A DNA stretch of 64,000 nt from OCS116 cluster bacterium AG-390-I16 (GTDB taxonomy: Bacteria > Pseudomonadota > Alphaproteobacteria > MED-G09), in assembly GCA_003279705.1 (NCBI GenBank), contig QCGZ01000001.1, forward strand, positions 62,001-126,000. The letters run 5' to 3'. Of this stretch, positions 30,442-40,786 are shown piece after piece; position 1 is the stretch's first letter, and each line of letters opens with the position of its first letter. Below the pieces are notes generated by a model. The model was not told the DNA's origin and did no database searches. It worked only from the letters and a program-made list of their open reading frames with translations. The position numbers and the translations under genes are program-made.

Positions 30442-31775
30442 CACAAGAAACTGTTACAAGATTTGCTCCAAGCCCAACAGGATTTTTGCATGTAGGTAAT
30501 ATTCGTACGGCATTGTTTAATTATCTTTTTACAATAAAAAATAATGGAAAATTTATTTTAAGAATTGATGATACAGATCTTGAAAGAAGCACTGATGAAT
30601 TTGCAGAACAAATCATATCGGATTTAAAATGGCTTGGGATAAAAATTGATGAAATTTATAAGCAGTCTGAAAGAATAGATACCTATAAAAAATATTTTAA
30701 TCAATTAGTTGAGGATGGTTTCCTTTATGAGTGTTTTGAAACCCAAGAAGAGCTCGATTATAAAAGAAAGAGATTGATATCAAGAAGAATGCCACCGGTT
30801 TATGATAGAGCATCACTTAATTTATCTGAAGATGAGAAAAATAAATACCTTGATGAAGGAAGAAAAGCTTATTGGAGGTTTAAGCTCTCTGGGAAAAAGA
30901 ATGTTTTTAATGACCTAATAAGAGGGCAGGTTGTAGTCGACACTTCAGCCCAGTCAGACCCAGTTGTTGTTAGAGAGGATGGAGGTTTCTTATATAATTT
31001 ACCAAGTGTAATTGATGATGTTGAAATGGGAATTACAAATATTATTCGTGGTGAAGATCATGTAACAAATTCTGGTATTCAAATTGAGATGTTTTCGTCT
31101 TTAGGAAAAAATGCACCAATTTTTGGTCATCATCCTTTGCTTGTAGACGAAAATGGGGATCCTTTTTCAAAAAGAAATGCTGCTTTATCTATAAAGGGTC
31201 TTAAAAATAAAAATTTTGAACCAATGGCAATTAATTCTCTTAATACATCTATAGGAACTTCAATAGAGATAAATGCCTTTCATTCACTAAAGGAAATTTC
31301 AGAAATTTTAGATTTAAGCAAAATAGGAAGAGCTCCTGGACGATTTAGTTTAGATCAATTAACAAAATTAAATTCATCTCAATTAAGTATTTTAAGTTTT
31401 GAAGAAATTAAAGACAGGCTAAAAAATCAAAATATTATAGCTAATGAGTCTTTGTGGGAGATAGTTAAAAATAATATAGATTTTCTATCCGAATATAGTA
31501 AATGGGATACAATAATAAACAAAGAAATCGAAATAGAAAATTTTGATAATAAGTTTTTAAAACTTGCTGCAGATGTTTTACCTAGTAAGCCATGGGATCA
31601 AAAGACCTGGAGTTTATGGATTGAAAAAATAAAATCTTCAACTGATAAAAAGGGAAAGGATTTATTTCTTCCTTTAAGAATGGCAATTACTGGATTAGAG
31701 GATGGTCCAGAATTAAAAGAACTTATTTTATTAATAGGTTATGATAAAATAAAAAGACGCCTTTTGGGTGAATAG
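30438..31775 (+). CDS. gltX: Glutamate--tRNA ligase (TTG start)
   Basis: TRFAPSPTGFLHVGNIRTALFNYLF, LRIDDTD, FSKR signature. Starts in a ttga overlap with the nadE stop codon. Confidence 0.93.
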   Translation: MTQETVTRFAPSPTGFLHVGNIRTALFNYLFTIKNNGKFILRIDDTDLERSTDEFAEQIISDLKWLGIKIDEIYKQSERIDTYKKYFNQLVEDGFLYECFETQEELDYKRKRLISRRMPPVYDRASLNLSEDEKNKYLDEGRKAYWRFKLSGKKNVFNDLIRGQVVVDTSAQSDPVVVREDGGFLYNLPSVIDDVEMGITNIIRGEDHVTNSGIQIEMFSSLGKNAPIFGHHPLLVDENGDPFSKRNAALSIKGLKNKNFEPMAINSLNTSIGTSIEINAFHSLKEISEILDLSKIGRAPGRFSLDQLTKLNSSQLSILSFEEIKDRLKNQNIIANESLWEIVKNNIDFLSEYSKWDTIINKEIEIENFDNKFLKLAADVLPSKPWDQKTWSLWIEKIKSSTDKKGKDLFLPLRMAITGLEDGPELKELILLIGYDKIKRRLLGE

Positions 31776-31789
31776 TTTTGGGTGAATAG
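31762..31789. repeat. Perfect 14-bp tandem duplication (ttttgggtgaatag x2) at the gltX/cimA junction
   Basis: Direct reading: 31762-31775 and 31776-31789 are identical. The first copy contains the gltX stop. Confidence 0.95.
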
Positions 31790-31790
31790 A

Positions 31791-33392
31791 ATGGCTAGGG
31801 AAAAATTATATATTTTTGATACAACTTTACGTGATGGTCAGCAAACCCAGGGCGTAGACTTCAGCGTTCAGGATAAAATCATAATTTCTGAAGCATTAGA
31901 TAAGTTTGGTTTAGATTATATTGAGGGAGGTTGGCCAGGAGCTAACCCAACTGATACTAAGTTTTTTGAATCAAGGCCAAAATTAAGAAATTCAAAGTTT
32001 ACAGCTTTTGGCATGACAAAACGTGCAGGTAGATCAGCTGATAATGACCCCCAATTAAGAGCTTTGATTGATACAAACTCAGATAGTATATGTTTAGTTG
32101 CAAAAACTTGGGATTATCATGTTGATGTAGCTCTTGGCGTCACTTTAGAAGAAAATTTAAAATCAATTGAAGACTCTGTTAAGTCTATCCATGAAAATAA
32201 TATTGAACCTATAATTGATTGCGAACATTTTTTTGATGGTTTTAAATCTAATAATGATTTTTCTTTTTCTTGTATTGAAAGTGCTCTTAATTCAGGGGCA
32301 AGGTGGGTTGTTTTATGTGATACCAATGGAGGAACATTACCGAGTGAAATTTTCGAAATTGTAACTCAAGTTTGTTCTAGATTTCCAGGTGAAAAAATAG
32401 GAATTCATACTCACAATGATACCGATAATGCAGTTGCTAATTCACTTGCGGCAATTGACGGAGGTGCTAGACAGCTTCAAGGAACCTTAAATGGTTTGGG
32501 TGAAAGGTGCGGAAATGCAAACCTTATTTCTCTATTACCCACGTTAATTTTAAAAGATAGATATTCAAGTAATTATGATATTTCAATCTCTAAAGATGAT
32601 TTAAAAAATATTAAAAATATTTCATTACTGCTTGATGATATTTTAAATAGGCAACCTAACAAACATCAGCCTTATGTTGGTGATAATGCATTTGCACATA
32701 AAGGTGGTCTTCATGTTTCCGCTGTTATGAAAGACCCATCAACATACGAGCACGTTAGCCCGGAGGATATTGGAAATAATAGGAAAATTCTTGTTTCTAA
32801 TCAGGCTGGTAAATCAAATTTATTATCTCGTTTATCATCTGTTGGAATTAATGTTGATGACAAGGATGAGCGTTTAGGAGATTTATTAGAGGTTGTGAAG
32901 GAAAAAGAATTCAATGGTTATTCTTATGATGGCGCAGGAGCCTCTTTCGAACTTTTAGCGAAAAATATTCTTGATAATGTTCCTAATTTTTTTACCGTCG
33001 AAGATTATTCTATATCGATAAAAAAAGGTCAAATATCTAAAGAAGTAGCTTTTAATTCTGAAGCTAAAGTTATTTTAAATATTGATGGTAGGCAAATTGA
33101 GTCAACAGGATTGGGTAATGGCCCGGTAAATGCACTTGATAAAGCATTGAGAACTGATCTAGGTATTTTTGATAAATATATGAAAGATTTAATTTTAGTT
33201 GATTATAAAGTTAGGATTTTAAATGGAGGAACAGAAGCTACAACAAGAGTAGTAATTGAATCAAAAGATGGAGAAGGAAAAAGCTGGTTTACAGTTGGCG
33301 TTAGCCCAAACATAGTAGACGCGTCTTTAAAGGCTTTGATGGATTCAATTCAATATAAATTAATAAAGGATGGAGCTCCACAGCCTAAATAG
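31791..33392 (+). CDS. cimA: Citramalate synthase
   Basis: LYIFDTTLRDGQQTQGVDFSVQDK, IEGGWPGANPTD, HTHNDTDNAVANSLAAIDGGARQLQGTLNGLGERCGNANL, C-terminal LeuA allosteric domain. Confidence 0.93.
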   Translation: MAREKLYIFDTTLRDGQQTQGVDFSVQDKIIISEALDKFGLDYIEGGWPGANPTDTKFFESRPKLRNSKFTAFGMTKRAGRSADNDPQLRALIDTNSDSICLVAKTWDYHVDVALGVTLEENLKSIEDSVKSIHENNIEPIIDCEHFFDGFKSNNDFSFSCIESALNSGARWVVLCDTNGGTLPSEIFEIVTQVCSRFPGEKIGIHTHNDTDNAVANSLAAIDGGARQLQGTLNGLGERCGNANLISLLPTLILKDRYSSNYDISISKDDLKNIKNISLLLDDILNRQPNKHQPYVGDNAFAHKGGLHVSAVMKDPSTYEHVSPEDIGNNRKILVSNQAGKSNLLSRLSSVGINVDDKDERLGDLLEVVKEKEFNGYSYDGAGASFELLAKNILDNVPNFFTVEDYSISIKKGQISKEVAFNSEAKVILNIDGRQIESTGLGNGPVNALDKALRTDLGIFDKYMKDLILVDYKVRILNGGTEATTRVVIESKDGEGKSWFTVGVSPNIVDASLKALMDSIQYKLIKDGAPQPK

Positions 33393-33954
33393 TGTTAAAT
33401 TTTTTGTGAAATGACAACTCTTCTAGATTATTAACAACGAATAAATTCTTAAGACTGGAGAATTTTATATTTTTATCTCCATTTTTTCTAATAAACTTAT
33501 TCCTCTCCATATGACCAAGTAAGTCTACAAAAGGATTCCAAAAATTATTAGTATTTATTAAGAAAATTGGTTTTGTATGTTCACCAAGTGCTGCGCTAGA
33601 TAGGACTTCTGTTATTTCATCAAGTGTCCCAATTCCTCCAGGTAGACAGACAAAAATATCAGATAATTGAATCATCTTTTTTTTTCTATCAACAATATTT
33701 CTTGTTCTAATAACTTTTTGATATTCTGAAAAAATTATATCAGGATCATCAAGGTATTCAGGAAAAACTGAAATTATTTTAACCCCTTTTTTATTTGCTG
33801 ATTTTGCAGCTACACCCATTAGCCCAAGAGCTCCACCTCCATAAAGGAGTGAATAATTATACTTTGATAAGACATCTCCAATTTTATCGGCTTCTTTTTT
33901 ATAATTAGGCTCTATCCCATCCATTGATGCGCAAAATAAACAAACAGTTTTCAT
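33385..33954 (-). CDS. LOG-family protein (TIGR00730-like)
   Basis: LLYGGGALGLMGVAAKSA and CLPGGIGTLDEITEVLS. Confidence 0.93.
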   Translation of the reverse strand: MKTVCLFCASMDGIEPNYKKEADKIGDVLSKYNYSLLYGGGALGLMGVAAKSANKKGVKIISVFPEYLDDPDIIFSEYQKVIRTRNIVDRKKKMIQLSDIFVCLPGGIGTLDEITEVLSSAALGEHTKPIFLINTNNFWNPFVDLLGHMERNKFIRKNGDKNIKFSSLKNLFVVNNLEELSFHKKFNTI

Positions 33955-33960
33955 ATTTAT

Positions 33961-36900
33961 TTATTTGGGTGATTCTAAAGTTTTTAAAAATCTTTTATCA
34001 AAATTAAATTTTTTTTCTTTCAAATGTTTTGGTAAAGCCAACAATGTTGGTATTAGAAACAAGGTTAATAAACTTGAAAAACCAAGCCCCCAAATTACTG
34101 CAGTTGAGAATGGTACCCACCATGCAGACATAAGACCACCAACTTCAACACTTCTTCCAAACCAATCAATTGTTATTTGAAGTGCAACAGGTGTTAAACC
34201 AATCATAGTAGTGGTTGTAGTTAATACAATAGGTCTTAATCTTTGAGCAGCAGAATGGAGTATTGCGTCGTTTAGACTTTTTGCATCATTTTTTAATCTG
34301 TTGAATGTATCAATTAGAACAATGGAATTATTAACTATAATTCCAGCTAAAGATACAATACCAAGACCGCTCATTATGACTGAAAAAACCTGACCTGTTA
34401 TTAATAAACCGGTCAACGCCCCAACTGTGGATAGTACAACCGTTGATAAAGTTATAGCAGCTTGATAAAAACTGTTAAATTGAGTTAGTAAAATTATAAA
34501 CATAAGGAAGAGGGCTCCAAGCATGGCTTTGCCTAAAAAGGCAGCAGACTCTTCACCATCTTCATTTGTTCCAGCAAATTTTATTTCAACTTCATTCGAA
34601 AAATTTTGTTCGTTAATCCAATTACCAATTTCAACATTTTTATCAAATGGGAGAATTTTTTTACCTGTAATAGGATCAATCATTGTATTTGCTCTTATTT
34701 TAAGAATTCTAGTTCCATTTGATCTCTCAATTGATGTTACTTTTTGTTGAGGTAATCTTTTTACAAAATTTGATAATGGAATAGCTCCCTCAGGGGTAGG
34801 TATTCTCAATTGATCAAATTGTTCTAGCTGACGATAGTCTTTAGGGAATCGTACCCTAATATCTACCTCATCTTCTGAATCATCGGGACGGTATTTATCA
34901 ACCAAAATACCATTTGTAACTAATTGAACAATTGATCCAATGATTGAAACATCAACTCCATATTTTCCTGCTAGTTCCCTATCAACATTTATAATCCACT
35001 CAATCCCTGGAAGCGACCTGGTATCGTCTACTTCCATAATTCCATCCATAGATTTGAGTTTATTACTGATAGAATTTGTTACTTTTGTGAGTTGAAAATT
35101 GTTTGATGAGGTGAGCTCAATTTGAATATCCTTTCCTGACTCAGGCTTTCTTTCAACTTTATATGCTTCAACAATAACACCCGGTAGTAAAGATGTTTTT
35201 TCTAATATTTCTTGACGAAGAATATCTGCATGCCTCCTTTCGTGAACAGGTTTTAGTTCAATCATCATCATGGCAATTTCATCGCTTCTACTTTCGCCAT
35301 CATTCATGATCATTTGTTCAGCAGATGCCCCTCCTATTAGTGTTGAGGTTGTTTTAATTCCATTCACAGTCCTAACTATATTTTCAACATCAAGAGCAAT
35401 AGCAAGTTTTTGACTAGGTGATAAATTACCCCTTGCAATTGTATGGACAGTCATTTGGTTTGTATCTCCCTCTACCGAATAACGAGCACCAGCATTAAAG
35501 TTCACATAAAGATTAAATAGAATTACAACTATTCCTATTGAAGAAATAATTGTCAAAATAGGGGTTTTAATTAATTTTTGTAAAATATCAATATAAGCTT
35601 TAGTGAATCCAGTGAGGTTTTTTAAATCAAATTTATCATTTAATTTTGCGGAGTCTTTTTTCTCAGTTTTGCCAAAAATTGATCCCATAACAGGTATAAA
35701 AATGAGAGCTGAAAAAAGAGATGATACTAAAACCAAGCTCACCATAAATGGCATCCATTTCATAAATTGACCAGAAACTCCAGGCCACAAAATTAAAGGA
35801 AGAAATGCTGCTAATGTTGTTGCTGTGGAAGATATAATAGGCCATATCATTCTTTTATATGATTGCGTATATGCATCTAATCGATTTAAACCTTCAGCCA
35901 TTTTTCTATCAGCATATTCAACCATAACAATTGAACCATCTACTAGAAGCCCAACTGATACTAATAAACCGAACATAACCATCATGTTTATGTACCCACC
36001 AGATAGAGCTAGTAATGTTATTGCCATTAAAAAAGATGTTGGAATTGATACTCCTACCATAAGAGCTGAACGAATTCCTAGCGCCCCTATGACTAAAATC
36101 ATTACAGATATAATAGCATTTGTTACAGCTGCTTGCAGAGACTTTAACATTTCTAAAATATAGTCGGAGTTATCACTTGTAAAATTGATTTCAATATTTT
36201 CAGAGAGATTTTCAATATATTCTTGAGTTTCAATTCTAACTTTTTCATTTATCTCTAGAACATTTTCTCCAATTCTTTTTTTTACTTGAAGGGCTACAGC
36301 TGGCTTTCCATTTACTCTTGCATAGGACTCAGTATCTTTATAAGTTTTTCTTATTTCCGCAACATCACCTAAAGTGACAGCCCCATCACCTGACGAGAAT
36401 ATTACTAAATTATAAACATCTTGCGCGCTTTCATAAACTGCAGGGACCTTGATAGAAAATTTTCCTTGTCCTTTATCAATTGAACCTGCCGCTACTAAAC
36501 GATTATTTCCCGTTATTGATCGAATAAGATCCATAAGTGAAATATTATAGTTTTCTAATTTTGATGGACTTACTAAAATTTCCATCAAATCTTCTCTGTC
36601 CCCTGTTATTGGTGACTCAAGGACCCCAGGCATGGACTCAATTTTTGTTTGAAGCCTTTTTGCATGGTAAAATAATGTTCTATCAGGGACATCACCTGAT
36701 AATGAAACAACTATTGTTGGAAGTTCTGCCATATTAAATTCTAGTACAACCGGCTCTTCTGCATCCTGAGGAAGTTTTGACTTAACCATATCAACTTTTT
36801 CTCTCACATCGCCTAAGGCTTTATCTTTATCAAATTTAATATCAAATTCTAAGAGAACAGATCCAAAGCCATTTGAGGCGGAACCATTCATTTCCTCAAT

Positions 36901-37131
36901 GCCTTCAATAGTTTTTAATTGATTTTCTAAAGGTTTAACAATTAGGCGTTCAGAATCTTCTGGTGAAATTCCTTGATGAGGAACAACAACGTATATAAAT
37001 GGGATATCTATATCTGGTTCAGCATCTTTTGCGATGTTAATATAGGTTAATGATCCTGTTGAAATAATAATTATCATCAGGAAAACTATTGTCCTTCTAG
37101 CCTGCATTATGTAGTCAATAATGTTTATCAA
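33961..37131 (-). CDS. RND efflux transporter permease (AcrB/HAE1-like)
   Basis: 1056 aa. PHQGISPEDSERLIVKPLENQLKTIEG, GLLVDGSIVMVEYADR, C-terminal RLRPIVLTTTTTMIGLTP. Confidence 0.95.
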   Translation of the reverse strand: MINIIDYIMQARRTIVFLMIIIISTGSLTYINIAKDAEPDIDIPFIYVVVPHQGISPEDSERLIVKPLENQLKTIEGIEEMNGSASNGFGSVLLEFDIKFDKDKALGDVREKVDMVKSKLPQDAEEPVVLEFNMAELPTIVVSLSGDVPDRTLFYHAKRLQTKIESMPGVLESPITGDREDLMEILVSPSKLENYNISLMDLIRSITGNNRLVAAGSIDKGQGKFSIKVPAVYESAQDVYNLVIFSSGDGAVTLGDVAEIRKTYKDTESYARVNGKPAVALQVKKRIGENVLEINEKVRIETQEYIENLSENIEINFTSDNSDYILEMLKSLQAAVTNAIISVMILVIGALGIRSALMVGVSIPTSFLMAITLLALSGGYINMMVMFGLLVSVGLLVDGSIVMVEYADRKMAEGLNRLDAYTQSYKRMIWPIISSTATTLAAFLPLILWPGVSGQFMKWMPFMVSLVLVSSLFSALIFIPVMGSIFGKTEKKDSAKLNDKFDLKNLTGFTKAYIDILQKLIKTPILTIISSIGIVVILFNLYVNFNAGARYSVEGDTNQMTVHTIARGNLSPSQKLAIALDVENIVRTVNGIKTTSTLIGGASAEQMIMNDGESRSDEIAMMMIELKPVHERRHADILRQEILEKTSLLPGVIVEAYKVERKPESGKDIQIELTSSNNFQLTKVTNSISNKLKSMDGIMEVDDTRSLPGIEWIINVDRELAGKYGVDVSIIGSIVQLVTNGILVDKYRPDDSEDEVDIRVRFPKDYRQLEQFDQLRIPTPEGAIPLSNFVKRLPQQKVTSIERSNGTRILKIRANTMIDPITGKKILPFDKNVEIGNWINEQNFSNEVEIKFAGTNEDGEESAAFLGKAMLGALFLMFIILLTQFNSFYQAAITLSTVVLSTVGALTGLLITGQVFSVIMSGLGIVSLAGIIVNNSIVLIDTFNRLKNDAKSLNDAILHSAAQRLRPIVLTTTTTMIGLTPVALQITIDWFGRSVEVGGLMSAWWVPFSTAVIWGLGFSSLLTLFLIPTLLALPKHLKEKKFNFDKRFLKTLESPK

Positions 37132-38201
37132 TTTATAGCCTCAAGAGTAAAATTTACCTTTTGTCCCTCAAGAACAAATTCCTGACCTATTGTAATTAGT
37201 GTTATATTCTCAGCTAAACCAGTAATCCATATTAATTCTTTTTCATCTCCAATAATTTCAACATCTGAAAAGACAACTTCATTGTTAGAGTTAATATGTC
37301 TTACACCAATTTTTCCTTCTGAATCTAAAGTAAGTGAAGAGGGCGGTATCAAATGAGCTTTAACTTTTTTCGTAGGAATAAATAATTCAGCAGTAATTCC
37401 ATCTTTAATTTCAAAATTTGAATTATTAATTTCTAATTCAATTCTGAAAGTTCTTGTTCTGCTATCAGCTGTTTTTGAAACATAACTTAACATACCATCT
37501 AACTTCTCACCAGTAGATAGAACTGCATAACCTTGAATACCAGGTTTTATTTTTTTAATTTCTTGTTCAGAGACCTGACCAATTACTAATATTGGATTGT
37601 AGTCGACAACTTGTCCGCATGGCATTCCAATCGATAAAAAATCCCCTATTTCAGCTAAATTATTATTAAAGAAACCATCAAAGGGCGATCTTATATTTAT
37701 ATTTTCTAATTCCTCTTCCATTTGAATTACCAGAGCTTTAGAGGCATCATAAGCTGCTTTAGATCCTGCTGCCTTTGTTTGTGATCTATATCCTTTCTCA
37801 ACTAAGACTTTAGATGCATCCCACTCCAATTTTTTTTGAAGCATTAATGCTTTTGCTTCATCAAGTTTAGCACCCCTTGAGTCAGTAGATAGTTTGCATA
37901 GTATTTGATCTTTTTTAACAAACTCTCCTTTTTTGACAAAAATTTCTTTTACGATTCCGTTTGTTTCTGATGCAACCATAACATTTCTATTTGATTCAGT
38001 TCTTCCTTGAATGAGAACATTAGATTGTTTTAACTCTGATTTAATTTTTTTTGCTTTAACTTTAACAATCTTATCATCATCATTATTTATCTTAAGAGAA
38101 CTATTATTTACTGAATTAGTACTGTTTTGAAAAAAACCTGACAACATCCAAAGCAGTAATGCTGACAACACAATGATAGCTGTTTTAGTTGTTTTATTCA
38201 T
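37128..38201 (-). CDS. RND efflux periplasmic adaptor (HlyD/MFP family)
   Basis: VKEIFVKKGEFVKKDQILCKL, NINIRSPFDGFFNNNLAEIGDFL. 4-bp overlap with the permease gene. Confidence 0.92.
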   Translation of the reverse strand: MNKTTKTAIIVLSALLLWMLSGFFQNSTNSVNNSSLKINNDDDKIVKVKAKKIKSELKQSNVLIQGRTESNRNVMVASETNGIVKEIFVKKGEFVKKDQILCKLSTDSRGAKLDEAKALMLQKKLEWDASKVLVEKGYRSQTKAAGSKAAYDASKALVIQMEEELENINIRSPFDGFFNNNLAEIGDFLSIGMPCGQVVDYNPILVIGQVSEQEIKKIKPGIQGYAVLSTGEKLDGMLSYVSKTADSRTRTFRIELEINNSNFEIKDGITAELFIPTKKVKAHLIPPSSLTLDSEGKIGVRHINSNNEVVFSDVEIIGDEKELIWITGLAENITLITIGQEFVLEGQKVNFTLEAIN

Positions 38202-38247
38202 GATTCTCTTAAACTAATGCAATTTAATTAATAAAAATAAATTTAAA

Positions 38248-38271
38248 AAAAATGACGTTGGCGTCATTTTT
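38248..38271. promoter_or_regulatory. Candidate operator: 10-bp inverted repeat aaaaatgacg-ttgg-cgtcattttt
   Basis: Exact inverted repeat about 50-70 bp upstream of the RND adaptor start codon, in the divergent region. Confidence 0.5.
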
Positions 38272-38274
38272 GTG

Positions 38275-38288
38275 AAATGTATACATTT
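38275..38288. promoter_or_regulatory. Candidate operator: 14-bp perfect palindrome aaatgtatacattt
   Basis: Self-reverse-complementary by direct reading. Lies 3 bp from the preceding inverted repeat. Confidence 0.45.
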
Positions 38289-38548
38289 ATTATTATTGTT
38301 TTTCAAGGGTTTTAATAAATTTTTATTTTTTTTATTTTTCACTAATCTAAAATTTTTAAAAAAAAATAATTTTAGGGTTTATTATAATACATATGACTGC
38401 TAATAATTTTCCCTGCTATTTTTTTTATAAATTAAAAGAGCTAAATAAAGGGGAATAATAATAAATTTAAAGTAATTTTTATTTGATAATTCTTGTAGTT
38501 TTTGTAAGCTTATTATTGTCAAATATGATAATTATAGAGAGGACCAGA

Positions 38549-39352
38549 ATGATTATAAATTTTCATTTTAATAAAAACACTATGTTATATCTTTTACCAA
38601 TAATTTTTATGGTATTAGGATTAACTTTTTCTGTGAACGCTCAAAAGGAGATAGATCCAACTAGACAAATGGATCCTGTTAAATCACTTTTGGCCCAATC
38701 AAATAAAGATGGTAAATCATCTCAAGGCGAAATTGATATTATTGATGATGCTACTAATGTAATCGTTCAAGAGTTTAGACAAAATTACCAACAACTAAAA
38801 GACTTAACTCAGTATAATGACCAATTGGAAATCTTAATTGATAGACAAGAAAGAAAAATGGTTAGAATTGAAAAAGATATTGCTAGCATAAGTAGTTTAA
38901 CTCGATCAGTTATGCCGTTAATGTTTAAAATGATCGATGCGCTTGATAATTTTGTTGAGCTTGATGTTCCTTTTTTAATAAATGAGAGAAGGCAAAGAGT
39001 AGCAGGTTTAAGAAATTTAATGAATAATCCAGATGCTTCACCAGCGGAAAAATATCGCAAAATATCAGAAGCATATGAAATTGAAAATGAATACGGAAGA
39101 ACAATTGAAGCTTATACTGGAAAAGTAAGCCCAGATGATGATAGAACTGTTAATTTCCTTAGGATTGGTCGTAACTCATATATATATCAAACACTAGATG
39201 GCGATGAAGCTGCTGTTTGGAGTAGAAAGAATAATGGCTGGAAAAAGCTAGGAGGTTCATATAGAACCCCAATTCAAATGGGTATTCGTATTGCTAACGA
39301 GCAGGCGGCACCAGATTTAATGGTTATACCTTTAGAAATAACAGCGGAATAG
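38549..39352 (+). CDS. DUF3450-family periplasmic protein
   Basis: Signal peptide (LLPIIFMVLGLTFSVNAQ), coiled-coil-rich region, YRKISEAYEIENEYGRTIEAYTG, FLRIGRNSYIYQTLDGDEAAVW. Synteny with exbB/exbD/tonB. SD at ATG 38549. Confidence 0.85.
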   Translation: MIINFHFNKNTMLYLLPIIFMVLGLTFSVNAQKEIDPTRQMDPVKSLLAQSNKDGKSSQGEIDIIDDATNVIVQEFRQNYQQLKDLTQYNDQLEILIDRQERKMVRIEKDIASISSLTRSVMPLMFKMIDALDNFVELDVPFLINERRQRVAGLRNLMNNPDASPAEKYRKISEAYEIENEYGRTIEAYTGKVSPDDDRTVNFLRIGRNSYIYQTLDGDEAAVWSRKNNGWKKLGGSYRTPIQMGIRIANEQAAPDLMVIPLEITAE

Positions 39353-39362
39353 GGGAAGTAAA

Positions 39363-40757
39363 ATGACAAAAACTATAAAAAAATTGAATCTATTCGGAAT
39401 TGTATTTATGACTATCTTTGCTTTATCTGCTTCACCTGTTGTTGCAAAAGATGATGTTGAGGAAACTCCAAAAGAAATTACCTCATTAAATGAATTGCTT
39501 TTAAAAGTTCAAGAAGAAGCTCTTTATGATAGTGAAGAAAATAGAGCAAGGATTGCTAAATTTATGGCTGAGAAGAGTACTCAGGACGCTGTTCTTCAGG
39601 AAACTCTAGCAAATTTAAAGGTTCAAGAAGACAGAGCTGTTCGTCTTGAAAAAACTTTTGATGAGAATGATGTTAAATTAAGTGAACTTGAAGATCTTAA
39701 GGCAGAAAGACTAGGTGCTTTTGGCGAGCTTTTTGGTGTAGTTAGAGGCACTGCAAGTGAAATGGGGGCTCAAATTAAAGAGTCTATTATTAGTGGAGAA
39801 CTTCAGGGTCGTTCGAAAACTCTTACAGATCTAGCTAAATCAAAAGCCTTACCTTCAAATGAAGAACTTGAAATGTTATGGTACCACCTGCTTGAAGAAA
39901 TGAATGCTCAAGGAGAAGTAAAGCGTTTCAATGGCACTATAGTTGATACTGATGGTAACTTTTCTGAAGAAGAGGTTGTAAGAGTAGGCCCATGGACAGC
40001 GTTTGATAGGAGAGGTAATTTTCTTGGTTATCTTCCTGATGATGAGAGATATAGGGTTCTTGGACGTCAACCTCAAGCGAGATTTTTAGACCTTGGTGAT
40101 AATATCGTTGATGGTGACAAAGGTGATATTGTTAAGGGTGCTATTGACCCATCACGTGGTGCAATATTAAGTCTTCTTATTCAAACACCTGGCTTGAGTG
40201 AAAGAATTGGACAAGGTGGCGTTGTTGGTTACATAATTCTTGGATTATTAGCTGTTGGTCTTGTATTATCTATCGAAAGAATATTTAGATTAACTATCAC
40301 TGCTAGAGCTGTAAACGCACAAGCTAAAGATGTTGATAATCCAAATAACTCAAATCCTTTAGGTAGAGTTTTAGGTGCTTATCATTCAAATAAATCTGCA
40401 GACGTTGAAACATTAGAATTAAAACTTGATGATGCTATATTAAAAGAATTACCGTCCTTAGAGAGAGGTATTAACTTTATTAAGTTATTGTCTTCTGTGG
40501 CTCCATTATTAGGCCTACTTGGGACAGTGACTGGAATGATTGTTACCTTCCAAGCTATTACTCTATTTGGTACAGGTGATCCTAAATTAATGGCTGGTGG
40601 TATTTCTCAAGCGCTTGTTACAACTGTTTTAGGTTTAACAGCTGCTATTCCTCTGGTGTTATTACATTCTGTTGCTCAAACTAGAAGTAGATCAATTCAG
40701 CAAATTCTTGACGAACAAAGTGCAGGATTAATTGCTGAAAGAGCAGAGTCTAACTAA
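39363..40757 (+). CDS. Long MotA/TolQ/ExbB-family protein (TtpC-like)
   Basis: Periplasmic N-terminal coiled-coil region followed by an ExbB domain (LLSSVAPLLGLLGTVTGMIVTFQAITLFGTGDPKLMAGGISQALVTTVLGL). Confidence 0.9.
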   Translation: MTKTIKKLNLFGIVFMTIFALSASPVVAKDDVEETPKEITSLNELLLKVQEEALYDSEENRARIAKFMAEKSTQDAVLQETLANLKVQEDRAVRLEKTFDENDVKLSELEDLKAERLGAFGELFGVVRGTASEMGAQIKESIISGELQGRSKTLTDLAKSKALPSNEELEMLWYHLLEEMNAQGEVKRFNGTIVDTDGNFSEEEVVRVGPWTAFDRRGNFLGYLPDDERYRVLGRQPQARFLDLGDNIVDGDKGDIVKGAIDPSRGAILSLLIQTPGLSERIGQGGVVGYIILGLLAVGLVLSIERIFRLTITARAVNAQAKDVDNPNNSNPLGRVLGAYHSNKSADVETLELKLDDAILKELPSLERGINFIKLLSSVAPLLGLLGTVTGMIVTFQAITLFGTGDPKLMAGGISQALVTTVLGLTAAIPLVLLHSVAQTRSRSIQQILDEQSAGLIAERAESN

Positions 40758-40786
40758 TATTAATAATGATTGATTTGAGGATTTAA

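Noticed and set aside
30438-31775. Possible second, paralogous GltX with altered tRNA specificity
   Set aside because: The sequence alone does not allow distinguishing GluRS variants and the rest of the genome is not visible, so no claim is made.
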